Source: Empedobacter tilapiae (GTDB lineage: Bacteria; Bacteroidota; Bacteroidia; Flavobacteriales; Weeksellaceae). From it: a stretch of 64,000 nucleotides of DNA. A model generated the notes under the pieces. The model was not told the DNA's origin. It searched no databases and was given only the letters and a program-made list of their open reading frames with translations. The stretch covers positions 340,557 through 404,556 of the forward strand of contig NZ_SRPE01000003.1 in the NCBI RefSeq assembly GCF_004785645.1, read 5' to 3'. Position numbers and translations under genes: made by a program. Below, one piece after another: positions 43,449 through 52,651 of this stretch (within the stretch, counting starts at the first letter, position 1; each line of letters opens with the position of its first letter).

Positions 43449-43745
43449 ATGAAAAAATATTTGTATATCGTAATCGCAGTTTTAGGTGTTGCAGCTTTTG
43501 GATATAGTCAATATTCTAAAGGGAAATTAGAAGATCAATTGGCAAAAACGGGAAAATGCGTGGAAGGTGTTGTAGTTGAAACAAGTGGAACGTTTAAGCG
43601 TCCAAGTGCTACAATACAGTATCCTGTAAATGACGAAGTTTACGAAGTTACCTTACGATCTAGAGCGGATGTGGATGAAGTTGTATTGATGAAATATGAT
43701 ACGCTTAATCCAGAAGAAGTGCTGCTTGTAGATAATTGTAATTAA
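43449..43745 (+). CDS. Small membrane-anchored protein (DUF3592-like)
   Basis: A 98-residue protein with one N-terminal hydrophobic segment (YLYIVIAVLGVAAFGYSQ) and a small beta domain. That domain, GKCVEGVVVETSGTFKRPSATIQYPVNDEVYEV to a final VLLVDNC, has the ordering of DUF3592-type domains (a variable-charge strand, 'P.V.Y.V.G..Y'). Function unknown. The start is set at 43449 because the promoter lies upstream of it. Monocistronic, terminator 24 bp after the stop. Confidence 0.65.
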   Translation: MKKYLYIVIAVLGVAAFGYSQYSKGKLEDQLAKTGKCVEGVVVETSGTFKRPSATIQYPVNDEVYEVTLRSRADVDEVVLMKYDTLNPEEVLLVDNCN

Positions 43746-43768
43746 TTATAGTCTCAAGTTTAAATGAA

Positions 43769-43795
43769 AAATCCACCAAGTTTTTTGGTGGATTT
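43769..43795. terminator. Bidirectional terminator
   Basis: AAATCCACCAA / TTGGTGGATTT, 11-bp stem, GTTTT loop, A and T tracts; between convergent genes. Confidence 0.88.
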
Positions 43796-43823
43796 TTTTA
43801 TATTAATGAATTATCTCTAACGA

Positions 43824-44819
43824 TTAAATTTCTTCTAATGTTGGAATAAATTCTTTTTCAATTTCTTCAAATGTTTGCATTAAATCAACAAGATTATCTT
43901 GCGTAACTAATTTTGTACGATAAGGTTTGAAATTCGGAATTCCTTTGAAATAATTGGTGTAATGCATACGTGTTTCCAAAATACCTGTTCGTTCTCCTTT
44001 CCAATCAATCGCCCAATTTAGATGGTTTTTAGCAGCCTCCATTCTCTTAACAATTGTTGGTTCTGGTAACAATTCTCCAGTTTCTCGATAATGTTTAATT
44101 TGTTCGAAGATCCAAGGATAACCGATTGCTGCACGGCCTATCATAACACCATCTACACCGTATCTTTCTTTATATTCTACGGCTTTCTGAGGTGAATCAA
44201 TGTCTCCATTTCCAAAAATAGGAATCTCAATATTTGGGTTTGCTTTTACTTTTGCTATCGGTTCCCAATTTGCTTGACCTTTATACATCTGTGTACGTGT
44301 ACGTCCATGTATTGCTAAAGCTTTGATTCCTGTTTCTTGCAAACGTTCGGCAACTTCGTAAATATTAATCGAGTCAGAATCCCAACCTAAACGCGTTTTT
44401 ACAGTAACTGGTAAATGCGTACTTTCAACAACAGATTTTGTTAAACGTACCATTAAATCTATATCTTTTAAAACACCGGCTCCTGCGCCTTTACAAACCA
44501 CTTTTTTTACGGGACATCCAAAGTTAATATCAACAATATCTGGTTGTACTGTTTCTACAATTTTAGCTGACATTGCCATTGCTTCTTCATCTCCGCCAAA
44601 AATCTGAATACCAATTGGACGTTCGTAATCAAAAATATCTAATTTTTGACGACTTTTTATTGCATCACGAATTAATCCTTCAGAAGAAATAAACTCCGTA
44701 TACATCAAGTCTGCACCATGCATTTTGCATAGACGGCGAAATGGCGGATCACTTACATCTTCCATTGGTGCAAGCAATAAAGGGAAGTCTGGTAATTCTA
44801 TGTTTCCTATCTTTACCAC
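43824..44819 (-). CDS. dusB: tRNA-dihydrouridine synthase
   Basis: A 331-residue flavoenzyme that reduces uridines in the tRNA D-loop using NADPH. The TIM barrel begins FPLLLAPMEDVSDPPFRRLC (FMN site) and continues MYTEFISSEGLI. The DusB/NifR3-type signature DINFGCPVKKVVCKGAGAG contains the conserved Cys; HGRTRTQMYKGQANWEPI and GVMIGRAAIGYPWIF follow. A helical C-terminal domain binds tRNA. It diverges from the ATP synthase genes with only 32 bp between start codons. Assignment to DusB rather than another Dus type rests on the overall motif set. Confidence 0.93.
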   Translation of the reverse strand: MVKIGNIELPDFPLLLAPMEDVSDPPFRRLCKMHGADLMYTEFISSEGLIRDAIKSRQKLDIFDYERPIGIQIFGGDEEAMAMSAKIVETVQPDIVDINFGCPVKKVVCKGAGAGVLKDIDLMVRLTKSVVESTHLPVTVKTRLGWDSDSINIYEVAERLQETGIKALAIHGRTRTQMYKGQANWEPIAKVKANPNIEIPIFGNGDIDSPQKAVEYKERYGVDGVMIGRAAIGYPWIFEQIKHYRETGELLPEPTIVKRMEAAKNHLNWAIDWKGERTGILETRMHYTNYFKGIPNFKPYRTKLVTQDNLVDLMQTFEEIEKEFIPTLEEI

Positions 44820-44851
44820 GAAATAATTTTTTGCAAAATTACATAAAACTT

Positions 44852-45067
44852 ATGAAAGAAGAACGAAAGACCGAAGGTGTAAATCAATATTTAAAGTTTT
44901 CTGGTATGGGAATGCAAATGGCAATAACGATTGCATTATTTACTTGGCTAGGAACTTTTTTGGATAAAAAATTAGAAACAGATAAACCATTATGGACAGC
45001 TGGCTTATCTTTGCTGGGTGTTTTTGCAGGATTATATTTGATGTTGAAACAATTACCAAAAAAATAA
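44852..45067 (+). CDS. atpZ: AtpZ/AtpI-family ATP synthase accessory protein
   Basis: A 71-residue protein with two membrane helices (MGMQMAITIALFTWLGTFLD and LWTAGLSLLGVFAGLYLML) joined by a short charged loop, the layout of AtpZ/AtpI-like 'DUF AtpZ' proteins. These sit upstream of the F1Fo operon and are linked to c-ring assembly or Mg2+ handling. The ATG at 44852 is used; the in-frame stretch upstream would run into the dusB coding region. First gene of the ATP synthase cluster. Confidence 0.8.
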   Translation: MKEERKTEGVNQYLKFSGMGMQMAITIALFTWLGTFLDKKLETDKPLWTAGLSLLGVFAGLYLMLKQLPKK

Positions 45068-45072
45068 TTTTA

Positions 45073-45453
45073 ATGATTAAGAAATTTATTCTTTTAGCGA
45101 TAGCTTTTATTGTATTAGTTGCAATTTTTTGTGGAATTCATTACACAATTGTAGTACATTATAATTTTAGCGAAAATCCGCTTATTGTTCCAAAAATGTA
45201 TCTGATAATTGGATTAATCACATTGATGATTTTACAAGTGGGTTGTTTTGTAAAGATAAAGTTTCCTGAATATGTTGGCTTTGCCTTTATGGGCGGGATG
45301 ATCGCAAAGATGGCAGTTGTTTTAGCTTTGGTTGTTGTGAATGAACAAATTAAATCAAATGTAGTGCAATTAATTATAAGTTATTTTGTAATTTTGCTAG
45401 CCGAAGTTTTAGTGTTTATTCGCTTAATTAATTTAAAGTTAAAAAAAGTTTAA
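45073..45453 (+). CDS. Small membrane protein in the ATP synthase operon (DUF6168-like)
   Basis: A 126-residue protein with four hydrophobic helices and few charged residues, apart from the basic C-terminus (LKLKKV). It starts 5 bp after atpZ and lies in the position occupied by AtpI in other operons. The position and size fit the flavobacterial DUF6168 family; I recognise no motif and the family name is from memory. A role in Fo assembly like that of AtpI is possible. The ATG at 45073 is preferred; the longer frame would overlap atpZ. Confidence 0.65.
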   Translation: MIKKFILLAIAFIVLVAIFCGIHYTIVVHYNFSENPLIVPKMYLIIGLITLMILQVGCFVKIKFPEYVGFAFMGGMIAKMAVVLALVVVNEQIKSNVVQLIISYFVILLAEVLVFIRLINLKLKKV

Positions 45454-45531
45454 TGATTTTTAGCATTTGACTTTGGTAAGTGGTTAATTTACTATAATTT
45501 TGCACGCAATTTAGAAACAAAGGAATTATAC

Positions 45532-46665
45532 ATGAAATTTTCAGCGTTATTAGCGTTTTTATTACTTTTCAATTTCGGATTCGCTTCTACAGCGGTTCCG
45601 CACGAAAGTCTTCCAAAAACGTTTGAGGAGTTAATTAAAAGTGAGCAAGTAAAAAGTCAAGAGGAAGCTGCAAAAGTGAAATCTGGCGAATCTACATTTA
45701 ACCCAGTGCCTGGTATCATGCACCACATTGCAGATGCGCACGATTGGCATTTATGGGGAGAAGGTGAAAAAAGTGTAGGTGTTGCATTACCTGTTATTTT
45801 ATGGGATAATGGTTTACAAGTTTTTATGTCTTCTAAATTTCACCACAACGAGGCAGTTGTAGAAAGTAATGGAAATTACTATATCAACTACCACGAAAAA
45901 ATCTACAAAACAGATGCGCAAGGAACAATCAAGCCTCACGTAGATGAGAAAGGAGCTATTCATTTAGAGAATGAAAAACCATTAGATTTTTCTATTACAA
46001 AAAACGTAGCATCTATGTTAATCTCTTTCGTTATTTTAATCTTAGTTTTCTCTGCAGTTGCATCTAACTACAAAAAAGGAAATATGGTGCCTAAAGGTAT
46101 CGCAGGATTCATAGAACCAATTATTGTTTTTGTTCGTGATGAAGTTGCGATTCCTAATATTGGTGAGAAAAAATATGCGAAGTTTATGCCTTATTTATTA
46201 ACGTTATTTTTCTTTATTTGGATCAACAATTTATTAGGATTGTTACCAGGTGCAGCTAACGTTACAGGAAATATCGCAGTTACATTTGTTTTAGCATTTA
46301 TAGCTTTAATTGTAATCAATTTTTCAGGAAATAAAGCTTATTGGGGACATATGTTATGGATGCCAGGAGTTCCAGTTCCAGTAAAGTTAATCTTAGCTCC
46401 AATTGAGTTAATCGGGATTGTTACAAAACCATTTGCCTTAATGATTCGTTTATTTGCGAACATTACAGCAGGTCACATCATCATTATGTCGTTAATTTCG
46501 TTAATCTTTATTTTCCAAACAGAAGCTATGGCAGGTGGATCTATTCCATTAGCGTTATTTATCTATTGTTTAGAGTTATTAGTAGCGGCATTACAAGCGT
46601 TCGTATTCACAATGTTAGTTTCATTATTCATCGGGACAGCAGTAGCAGAACACGATCATCATTAA
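45532..46665 (+). CDS. atpB: ATP synthase Fo subunit a
   Basis: A 377-residue subunit a. Residues 1-20 look like a signal peptide (ending GFAST/AV). About 25-150 is a hydrophilic periplasmic domain rich in His (GIMHHIADAHDWHLW, KFHHNE), a feature of Bacteroidota subunit a. The membrane part begins near 155 and contains FFIWINNLLGLLPGAANVTGNIAVT and KPFALMIRLFANITAGH, with Arg306, the essential proton-path arginine. It ends in a His-rich tail (EHDHH). Cotranscribed with the genes on both sides. Confidence 0.96.
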   Translation: MKFSALLAFLLLFNFGFASTAVPHESLPKTFEELIKSEQVKSQEEAAKVKSGESTFNPVPGIMHHIADAHDWHLWGEGEKSVGVALPVILWDNGLQVFMSSKFHHNEAVVESNGNYYINYHEKIYKTDAQGTIKPHVDEKGAIHLENEKPLDFSITKNVASMLISFVILILVFSAVASNYKKGNMVPKGIAGFIEPIIVFVRDEVAIPNIGEKKYAKFMPYLLTLFFFIWINNLLGLLPGAANVTGNIAVTFVLAFIALIVINFSGNKAYWGHMLWMPGVPVPVKLILAPIELIGIVTKPFALMIRLFANITAGHIIIMSLISLIFIFQTEAMAGGSIPLALFIYCLELLVAALQAFVFTMLVSLFIGTAVAEHDHH

Positions 46666-46705
46666 GAATAGAATATAAAAAAACAATAAAATAATTTTTT
46701 AATAA

Positions 46706-46930
<225 letters not shown>

Positions 46931-46942
46931 TATTTGAATTAA

Positions 46943-46979
46943 AATTAGCTTCAATAACGGTTGGTTATTGAAGCTAATT
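46943..46979 (+). promoter_or_regulatory. Long stem-loop between atpE and atpF
   Basis: 16-bp perfect stem (AATTAGCTTCAATAAC / GTTATTGAAGCTAATT) with a 5-nt loop, 13 bp after the atpE stop. There is no T-run after it (CATTAAAAAATT), so it does not look like an efficient terminator. It may act as an mRNA processing or 3'-stabilising element to raise subunit c output. Structure seen; role inferred. Confidence 0.65.
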
Positions 46980-47026
46980 CATTAAAAAATTAATTAGTAA
47001 AAAATAAAATTTAATACATACACACA

Positions 47027-47521
47027 ATGGATTTAATTACACCTTCAGTTGGTCTTATTTTTTGGACTGCGGTCGTATTTATCATCTTATTAGTATTGTT
47101 AAGATCATTAGCGTGGAAACCAATTTTATCTGCAGTTAAAGAAAGAGAACAATCTATCGAGGATGCATTAAACGCAGCTAAAAAAGCGAAAGAAGAGATG
47201 GCTTTATTAAACGCTCAAAACGAGAAAATCATGAAAGAAGCTCGTGCTGAACGTGATGCTATCTTGAAAGAAGCGCGTGAAATGAAAGAAAATATCATCA
47301 ACGAGGCGAAAAATTCTGCAACTGTAGAAGCTAACAAATTAATTGAAAACGCTAAAACAGCTATCCAAAATGAAAAAGCGTCAGCTATGGCTGATATTAA
47401 AAATCAAGTAGGACAGTTGTCAATTGAAATTGCTGAAAAAATCTTAACTAAAGAATTGGCAGATAAATCTGCTCAAGAAGCTTTAGTGAACGATGTTATT
47501 GATCAAGTTAAATTCAATTAA
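47027..47521 (+). CDS. atpF: ATP synthase Fo subunit b
   Basis: A 164-residue protein with one N-terminal membrane helix (LIFWTAVVFIILLVLLRSLAW) and a long charged coiled coil (for example KEREQSIEDALNAAKKAKEEM), the peripheral-stalk dimer. Length and layout are standard. Its stop is 2 bp before the atpH start. Confidence 0.95.
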   Translation: MDLITPSVGLIFWTAVVFIILLVLLRSLAWKPILSAVKEREQSIEDALNAAKKAKEEMALLNAQNEKIMKEARAERDAILKEAREMKENIINEAKNSATVEANKLIENAKTAIQNEKASAMADIKNQVGQLSIEIAEKILTKELADKSAQEALVNDVIDQVKFN

Positions 47522-47523
47522 TC

Positions 47524-48084
47524 ATGGCAGGATTCAGAGCAGCACATAGATATGCTAAAGGTTTGATGGAGTTTGCGAATGAAGCAAACCAAACAAACGT
47601 AGTGTATGCTGAAATGAATGAAGTAAGCAACATCATCAAATCTAACGATGATTTAAGAATTTTCTTAAATTCTCCAGTGATTGATGCGAAGAAAAAAGAA
47701 GTTGCTTTGAACGAGATTTTCAAATCTTTATCAAAAACTTCTCAAACATTCATTTCATTGGTCGTAAGACATGGTAGAGAGAATATCCTGTCTAAAATTG
47801 CAGATCAGTTCATAACATTATATGATCAAGCAAATAATATTGTAACCGCAGAAATTACTTCGGCAGTACAATTGGATCAACATACAATTGATAATATTGT
47901 AGCAAAAGCAAAACAAACTTTAGCTGCAAATAGTCAAGTAAAAGTAGAGAACAAAGTTGATGCTTCTTTAATTGGAGGTTTCGTATTAAAAATAGGGAAC
48001 AATCAAGTAGACTCATCTATTAAAACTAAGTTAGCTACACTTAAAAAAGATTTTTCGAAAAACGATTTCATTCCTAAATTTTAA
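47524..48084 (+). CDS. atpH: ATP synthase F1 subunit delta
   Basis: A 186-residue soluble subunit linking the peripheral stalk to the top of F1. N-terminal helical domain starts [13 protein letters not shown]; the C-terminal portion contains [10 protein letters not shown] and [25 protein letters not shown], the OSCP/delta signature. 2 bp after atpF, 11 bp before atpA. Confidence 0.95.
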   Translation: MAGFRAAHRYAKGLMEFANEANQTNVVYAEMNEVSNIIKSNDDLRIFLNSPVIDAKKKEVALNEIFKSLSKTSQTFISLVVRHGRENILSKIADQFITLYDQANNIVTAEITSAVQLDQHTIDNIVAKAKQTLAANSQVKVENKVDASLIGGFVLKIGNNQVDSSIKTKLATLKKDFSKNDFIPKF

Positions 48085-48095
48085 ATATTTCACAG

Positions 48096-49670
48096 ATGCC
48101 AGAAATAAATCCAGCTGAAGTTTCAGCTATTTTAAAACAACAACTTTCTAGCTTCGATTCAGCAGTTGAATTAGCAGAAGTTGGAACCGTTCTAACTGTT
48201 GGGGATGGTATTGCTCGTGTTTACGGGTTAGACAATGCTCAATACGGAGAATTAGTAGAATTCTCAAACGGGTTAGAAGGAATGGTACAAAACCTTGAAG
48301 AAGACAACGTAGGTATTGTACTTTTCGGACCTTCAAAAGGTATTAAAGAAGGTGACACAGTAAAACGTACGAACAAAATTGCTTCTATCAATGTTGGTGA
48401 AGGAATGTTAGGACGTGTTGTTGATATGTTAGGAAATCCTATCGATGGTAAAGGACCAATCGAAGGACAATTATATGAAATGCCTATCGAGCGTAAAGCT
48501 CCAGGAGTTATCTATCGTCAACCAGTAAATGAACCATTACAAACAGGTATCGTTTCTATTGACTCGATGATTCCAATTGGACGTGGACAACGTGAGTTAA
48601 TCATTGGTGACCGTCAAACAGGTAAAACTTCTGTTGCTTTAGATGCAATCTTAAATCAAAAAGAGTTTTACGATAGAGGTGAAACAGTTTTCTGTATTTA
48701 TGTTGCAGTAGGACAAAAAGGGTCTACAGTAGCAGGAATTATGAAAACATTACAAGACCACGGTGCAGATAAATATACAGTAGTAGTTGCTGCTAATGCA
48801 TCTGATCCAGCTCCAATGCAAGTATATGCTCCAATGGCAGGTGCTGCAATCGGAGAGTTTTTCCGTGACTCTGGTCGTCCAGCGTTAATTGTTTATGATG
48901 ATTTATCTAAACAAGCTGTTGCATACCGTGAGGTGTCTTTATTATTACGTCGCCCACCAGGACGTGAAGCATATCCTGGAGACGTTTTCTACTTACACTC
49001 TCGTTTATTAGAGCGTGCTGCAAAAGTAATCAAAGATGATGCAATTGCATCTCAAATGAATGATTTACCAGAATCTATGAAAGGTATCGTAAAAGGTGGT
49101 GGTTCTTTAACTGCTTTACCAATTATCGAAACTCAAGCTGGTGACGTTTCTGCATATATCCCAACAAACGTAATTTCGATTACAGATGGACAAATCTTCT
49201 TAGAGTCTGATTTATTCAACTCAGGTGTTCGTCCAGCGATCAACGTAGGTATCTCTGTATCTCGTGTTGGTGGTTCTGCACAAACAAAACCAATGAAAAA
49301 AGTATCTGGTACATTAAAATTAGACCAAGCACAATACCGTGAGTTAGAAGCTTTCGCGAAATTTGGTTCTGATTTAGATGCAGCTACAATGAATGTAATT
49401 GGTAAAGGTGAACGTAACGTTGAGTTGTTAAAACAAGGTGTTAACGCTCCAATTCCAGTAGAAGAACAAGTAGCAGTTATTTATGCGGGTACTAACGGTA
49501 TGTTGAAAAACGTTCCAGTTAACCAAGTGAAAGAGTGGCAAGCTGATTTTGTTGAGTTAATGCGCAACAAATATGCAGACACTTTAACATCTATCCGTTT
49601 AGGTAAATGGACTGATGAAATTATGGATGTATTGAAGAAAGTTATCACAGAAACTACTTCTAAATACTAA
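48096..49670 (+). CDS. atpA: ATP synthase F1 subunit alpha
   Basis: A 524-residue subunit. The P-loop GDRQTGKT is at 171-178; the N-terminal beta-barrel contains [27 protein letters not shown] is the ATPase alpha/beta signature. It forms the non-catalytic nucleotide sites of the F1 hexamer. A 71-bp gap with a weak hairpin separates it from atpG. Confidence 0.98.
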   Translation: MPEINPAEVSAILKQQLSSFDSAVELAEVGTVLTVGDGIARVYGLDNAQYGELVEFSNGLEGMVQNLEEDNVGIVLFGPSKGIKEGDTVKRTNKIASINVGEGMLGRVVDMLGNPIDGKGPIEGQLYEMPIERKAPGVIYRQPVNEPLQTGIVSIDSMIPIGRGQRELIIGDRQTGKTSVALDAILNQKEFYDRGETVFCIYVAVGQKGSTVAGIMKTLQDHGADKYTVVVAANASDPAPMQVYAPMAGAAIGEFFRDSGRPALIVYDDLSKQAVAYREVSLLLRRPPGREAYPGDVFYLHSRLLERAAKVIKDDAIASQMNDLPESMKGIVKGGGSLTALPIIETQAGDVSAYIPTNVISITDGQIFLESDLFNSGVRPAINVGISVSRVGGSAQTKPMKKVSGTLKLDQAQYRELEAFAKFGSDLDAATMNVIGKGERNVELLKQGVNAPIPVEEQVAVIYAGTNGMLKNVPVNQVKEWQADFVELMRNKYADTLTSIRLGKWTDEIMDVLKKVITETTSKY

Positions 49671-49684
49671 TAAAATATAAATGA

Positions 49685-49712
49685 AACTTAGAGGTTTCCG
49701 AATCTCTAAGTT
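49685..49712 (+). promoter_or_regulatory. Stem-loop between atpA and atpG
   Basis: AACTTAGAG / CTCTAAGTT, 9-bp stem with a 10-nt loop, followed by CCTTTTAATCC. It could be a weak attenuator or processing site; no T-run good enough for a terminator. Confidence 0.4.
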
Positions 49713-49741
49713 CCTTTTAATCCTTCATCTCAAATAGAATT

Positions 49742-50614
49742 ATGCCAAATTTAAAAGATATACGTAACCGTATTACTTCTGTAGGTTCTACAATGCAGAT
49801 TACAAGTGCTATGAAATTAGTTTCTGCTGCAAAACTAAAACGTGCTACAGATTCTATCGTACAGTTACGTCCTTATGCAGATAAATTACGTGAACTTTTA
49901 CAAAATGTAAGTTCTACTTTAGAAGCTGAAGTAGGAGGTGCATTAACAGAAGAGCGCGAAGTTAATAAAGTACTTTTAGTCGTTATTAACTCAAATAGAG
50001 GTTTATGTGGAGGATACAACTCAAGCATCATCAAAAAAGTAAATGCGTTATTAGCGAACGAATTAGTTGGTAAACACGTAGAGATTTTAGCAATTGGTAA
50101 AAAAGCTAATGATACTTTTAGTAAAACACAAACTATCTATAAAAATGCATCAAGCATTTGGGATAATTTAAATTTTGCAGATGTAGCTGAAATTGCAGAC
50201 GATTTAGTAGAGAAATTTACTGCAGGTAACTTTGATCAAATCAGAATTATCTACAATCAATTTCAAAATGCAGCTGTTCAAATTGTACAAGACGAACAAT
50301 TTTTACCAGTCGTTTTAGAGAAAACTGAAGAAGAAGCAAACAATTCAGCAGAGTTAGATTATATCTTCAACCCTTCGAAAGAAGAAATTTTAAGAGACTT
50401 AATCCCTCAAACGTTGAAAACGCAATTATTCAAAGCCGTATTAGATGCTAACGCTTCTGAGCACGGCGCGCGTATGACTGCAATGCATAAAGCAACAGAC
50501 AACGCAAGCGAACTACAAAAAGGATTGAAAATTCAATACAACAAAGCTCGTCAAGCTGCTATTACAAACGAGATCTTAGAGATCGTTGGTGGTGCAGAAG
50601 CATTGAATGCGTAA
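49742..50614 (+). CDS. atpG: ATP synthase F1 subunit gamma
   Basis: A 290-residue rotor subunit. N-terminal helix PNLKDIRNRITSVGSTMQITSAMKLVSAAKL, central Rossmann-like part with NSNRGLCGGYN, and the C-terminal helix with ASEHGARMTAMHKATDNASEL and YNKARQAAITNEILEIVGGAEAL are all as expected. It is the last gene of the cluster: atpD (beta) and atpC (epsilon) are not present, as in other Bacteroidota, where they form a separate locus. Confidence 0.97.
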   Translation: MPNLKDIRNRITSVGSTMQITSAMKLVSAAKLKRATDSIVQLRPYADKLRELLQNVSSTLEAEVGGALTEEREVNKVLLVVINSNRGLCGGYNSSIIKKVNALLANELVGKHVEILAIGKKANDTFSKTQTIYKNASSIWDNLNFADVAEIADDLVEKFTAGNFDQIRIIYNQFQNAAVQIVQDEQFLPVVLEKTEEEANNSAELDYIFNPSKEEILRDLIPQTLKTQLFKAVLDANASEHGARMTAMHKATDNASELQKGLKIQYNKARQAAITNEILEIVGGAEALNA

Positions 50615-50644
50615 AAACAAAGACTTATCTTATTTTAAATAAAG

Positions 50645-50671
50645 AAAGCAATCTCCAAAAGAGGTTGCTTT
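50645..50671 (+). terminator. Terminator of the ATP synthase operon
   Basis: AAAGCAATCTC / GAGGTTGCTTT (one wobble), CAAAA loop, T7. Confidence 0.88.
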
Positions 50672-50702
50672 TTTTGTTACCTTAAATTAATAAATTTGAT
50701 AC

Positions 50703-51101
50703 ATGAAAAAACTTATACTTCTATTACTAATCATTAACTTTTCTTCTTGTATAGAAAGAAATACAACTGACCCAATTAAAGCTTATACATATTGGAGCGG
50801 CGAAAAACCTCCGAAAGAAGTAGAAGTAATTAATGCTAAATATTGGCAATCTTCTCATTTTACATTCGAATATATCATGTATATAGAATTAAAAACTACA
50901 AAAGAATGGAGAAAAGAATTTATTAAACAAAATTTATTAGTACTGAATAATAAAGACGAAGAATTATCTGATAAACCAAACTGGTTTAAAGCTTCAAATA
51001 AGTTTGAGTTATATTTACTGAATGATAGTTTAAAGTCTAATTCTAAATATTATATCGATACAATTAATAATCACTTATTAATTTATGAAGAACAATTGTA
51101 A
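50703..51101 (+). CDS. Small lipoprotein of unknown function
   Basis: A 132-residue protein with a hydrophobic N-terminus ending in NFSSC (Cys18 lipidated). The mature domain is about 110 residues, with many Lys, Glu and Tyr. WSGEKPPKEVEVINAKYWQSSHF resembles small lipoproteins found singly in Weeksellaceae. No catalytic motif. It is monocistronic. The gap to glyA (51102-51262) holds only a terminator. Confidence 0.65.
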   Translation: MKKLILLLLIINFSSCIERNTTDPIKAYTYWSGEKPPKEVEVINAKYWQSSHFTFEYIMYIELKTTKEWRKEFIKQNLLVLNNKDEELSDKPNWFKASNKFELYLLNDSLKSNSKYYIDTINNHLLIYEEQL

Positions 51102-51203
51102 TCAAATATATTTCCTCAAGATATTTCAATAAAAACGTCAAGTGATTTTACCTAAAACCTAAGGAGATTTTAACCAAAATGTCTCGATATTTTATATCAA
51201 ACA

Positions 51204-51232
51204 AAAAGTCCTAAGCAATGCTCAGGACTTTT
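51204..51232. terminator. Bidirectional terminator
   Basis: AAAAGTCCTAAGC / GCTCAGGACTTTT with one mismatch and an AAT loop, between convergent genes. Confidence 0.8.
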
Positions 51233-51262
51233 CTATTGTTATAATCGAAACTAAGTTTCTAT

Positions 51263-52537
51263 TTATTTCATTTGAAATAATGGGCGAGAAGACATAAACT
51301 CGTTCACACGATCTGCAACTCCATCAATGATTTCTTCGTTATCAATGTTCATTAATACCTCGTCAATCAAGTCAGCAACAGTTTGCATATCTGCTTCAAC
51401 CAACCCACGAGTTGTTACAGCAGCCGTACCCAAACGAATCCCTGATGTAACGAAAGGAGATTTATCATCGAAAGGAACCATGTTTTTGTTACAAGTGATT
51501 TCTGCCAAAACTAAAGCGTTTTCGGCTTGTTTCCCAGAAATACCTTTGTTACGTAAGTCGATCAACATACAGTGATTATCTGTACCTCCAGAAACAATGT
51601 CGTATCCTTTTGCAACTAATGCCGCAGCCAATGCTTTTGCATTCTTCACAACTTGTACAATATAGTCCATATAACCGTCAGATAAAGCCTCTTCAAAAGC
51701 AACAGCTTTAGACGCGATTACATGCTCCAAAGGACCACCTTGTGTACCAGGGAATACTGCTCCGTTCAAGATTTGAGACATCATTTTCACTTCACCTTTA
51801 GGAGTTTTTGCTCCCCAAGGGTTCTCAAAATCTTTTCCCATCATAATAACTCCACCACGAGGACCACGTAAAGTCTTGTGAGTTGTCGTCGTTACGATAT
51901 GACAATGAGGCATAGGATCGTTTAAGATTCCGCGGGCAATTAACCCAGCAGGATGCGAGATATCAGCCAATAACAAAGCACCAACTTCATCAGCTACCTC
52001 ACGAAATTTAGCATAATCTATATCTCTTGAGTAAGCAGAAGCACCACAAATTATCATTTGAGGCTTCTCTTTACGAGCAGTTTCTGCCATAGCTTCGTAG
52101 TCAATTCTCCCCGTCTCTTTATCTACTCCATAGAAAGAAGTTTGGTAAGTTAACCCAGAAAAATTAACAGGAGAACCGTGTGTTAAGTGACCTCCGTGCG
52201 ATAAATCGAATCCTAAGATCTTGTCTCCTGGTTTCAAACACGCTAAGTAAACAGCCGCATTCGCCTGAGAACCTGAGTGAGGTTGCACGTTCGCGTACTC
52301 TGCATTAAACAACGCTTTCAAACGATCAATTGCAATAGTTTCCACTTCGTCTACAACTTCGCAACCACCGTAGTAGCGCTTTCCAGGATAACCTTCTGCA
52401 TATTTATTTGTTAAAACAGAACCCATCGCGCGCATTACGTTGTCCGAAACAAAGTTTTCTGACGCGATTAATTCAATTCCGTTTAATTGTCTTTCTTTTT
52501 CTTCTTCAATCAAATCGAAGATTACATCTTGTGCCAT
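51263..52537 (-). CDS. glyA: Serine hydroxymethyltransferase
   Basis: A 424-residue PLP enzyme (fold type I) interconverting serine and glycine with tetrahydrofolate. [11 protein letters not shown] near the N-terminus, [28 protein letters not shown], and [13 protein letters not shown] with the PLP-binding Lys are all present. The start at 52537 ([12 protein letters not shown]) is supported by a TATATTTG promoter element 24 bp upstream; the longer frame to 52564 would overlap that element. Monocistronic. Confidence 0.97.
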   Translation of the reverse strand: MAQDVIFDLIEEEKERQLNGIELIASENFVSDNVMRAMGSVLTNKYAEGYPGKRYYGGCEVVDEVETIAIDRLKALFNAEYANVQPHSGSQANAAVYLACLKPGDKILGFDLSHGGHLTHGSPVNFSGLTYQTSFYGVDKETGRIDYEAMAETARKEKPQMIICGASAYSRDIDYAKFREVADEVGALLLADISHPAGLIARGILNDPMPHCHIVTTTTHKTLRGPRGGVIMMGKDFENPWGAKTPKGEVKMMSQILNGAVFPGTQGGPLEHVIASKAVAFEEALSDGYMDYIVQVVKNAKALAAALVAKGYDIVSGGTDNHCMLIDLRNKGISGKQAENALVLAEITCNKNMVPFDDKSPFVTSGIRLGTAAVTTRGLVEADMQTVADLIDEVLMNIDNEEIIDGVADRVNEFMSSRPLFQMK

Positions 52538-52561
52538 GTTTTGTTTGTATTTATTATAAGT

Positions 52562-52569
52562 CAAATATA
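52562..52569 (-). promoter_or_regulatory. glyA promoter -7 element
   Basis: TATATTTG on the minus strand (TAnnTTTG), 24 bp before the ATG. Confidence 0.6.
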
Positions 52570-52651
52570 AGATTTTCGGATAAGATTTAAAATCTTAAAA
52601 AGGACCTTTTTGAAAGATTATTTCTTTTCCTATTTTCTTTAAATTTACAAC

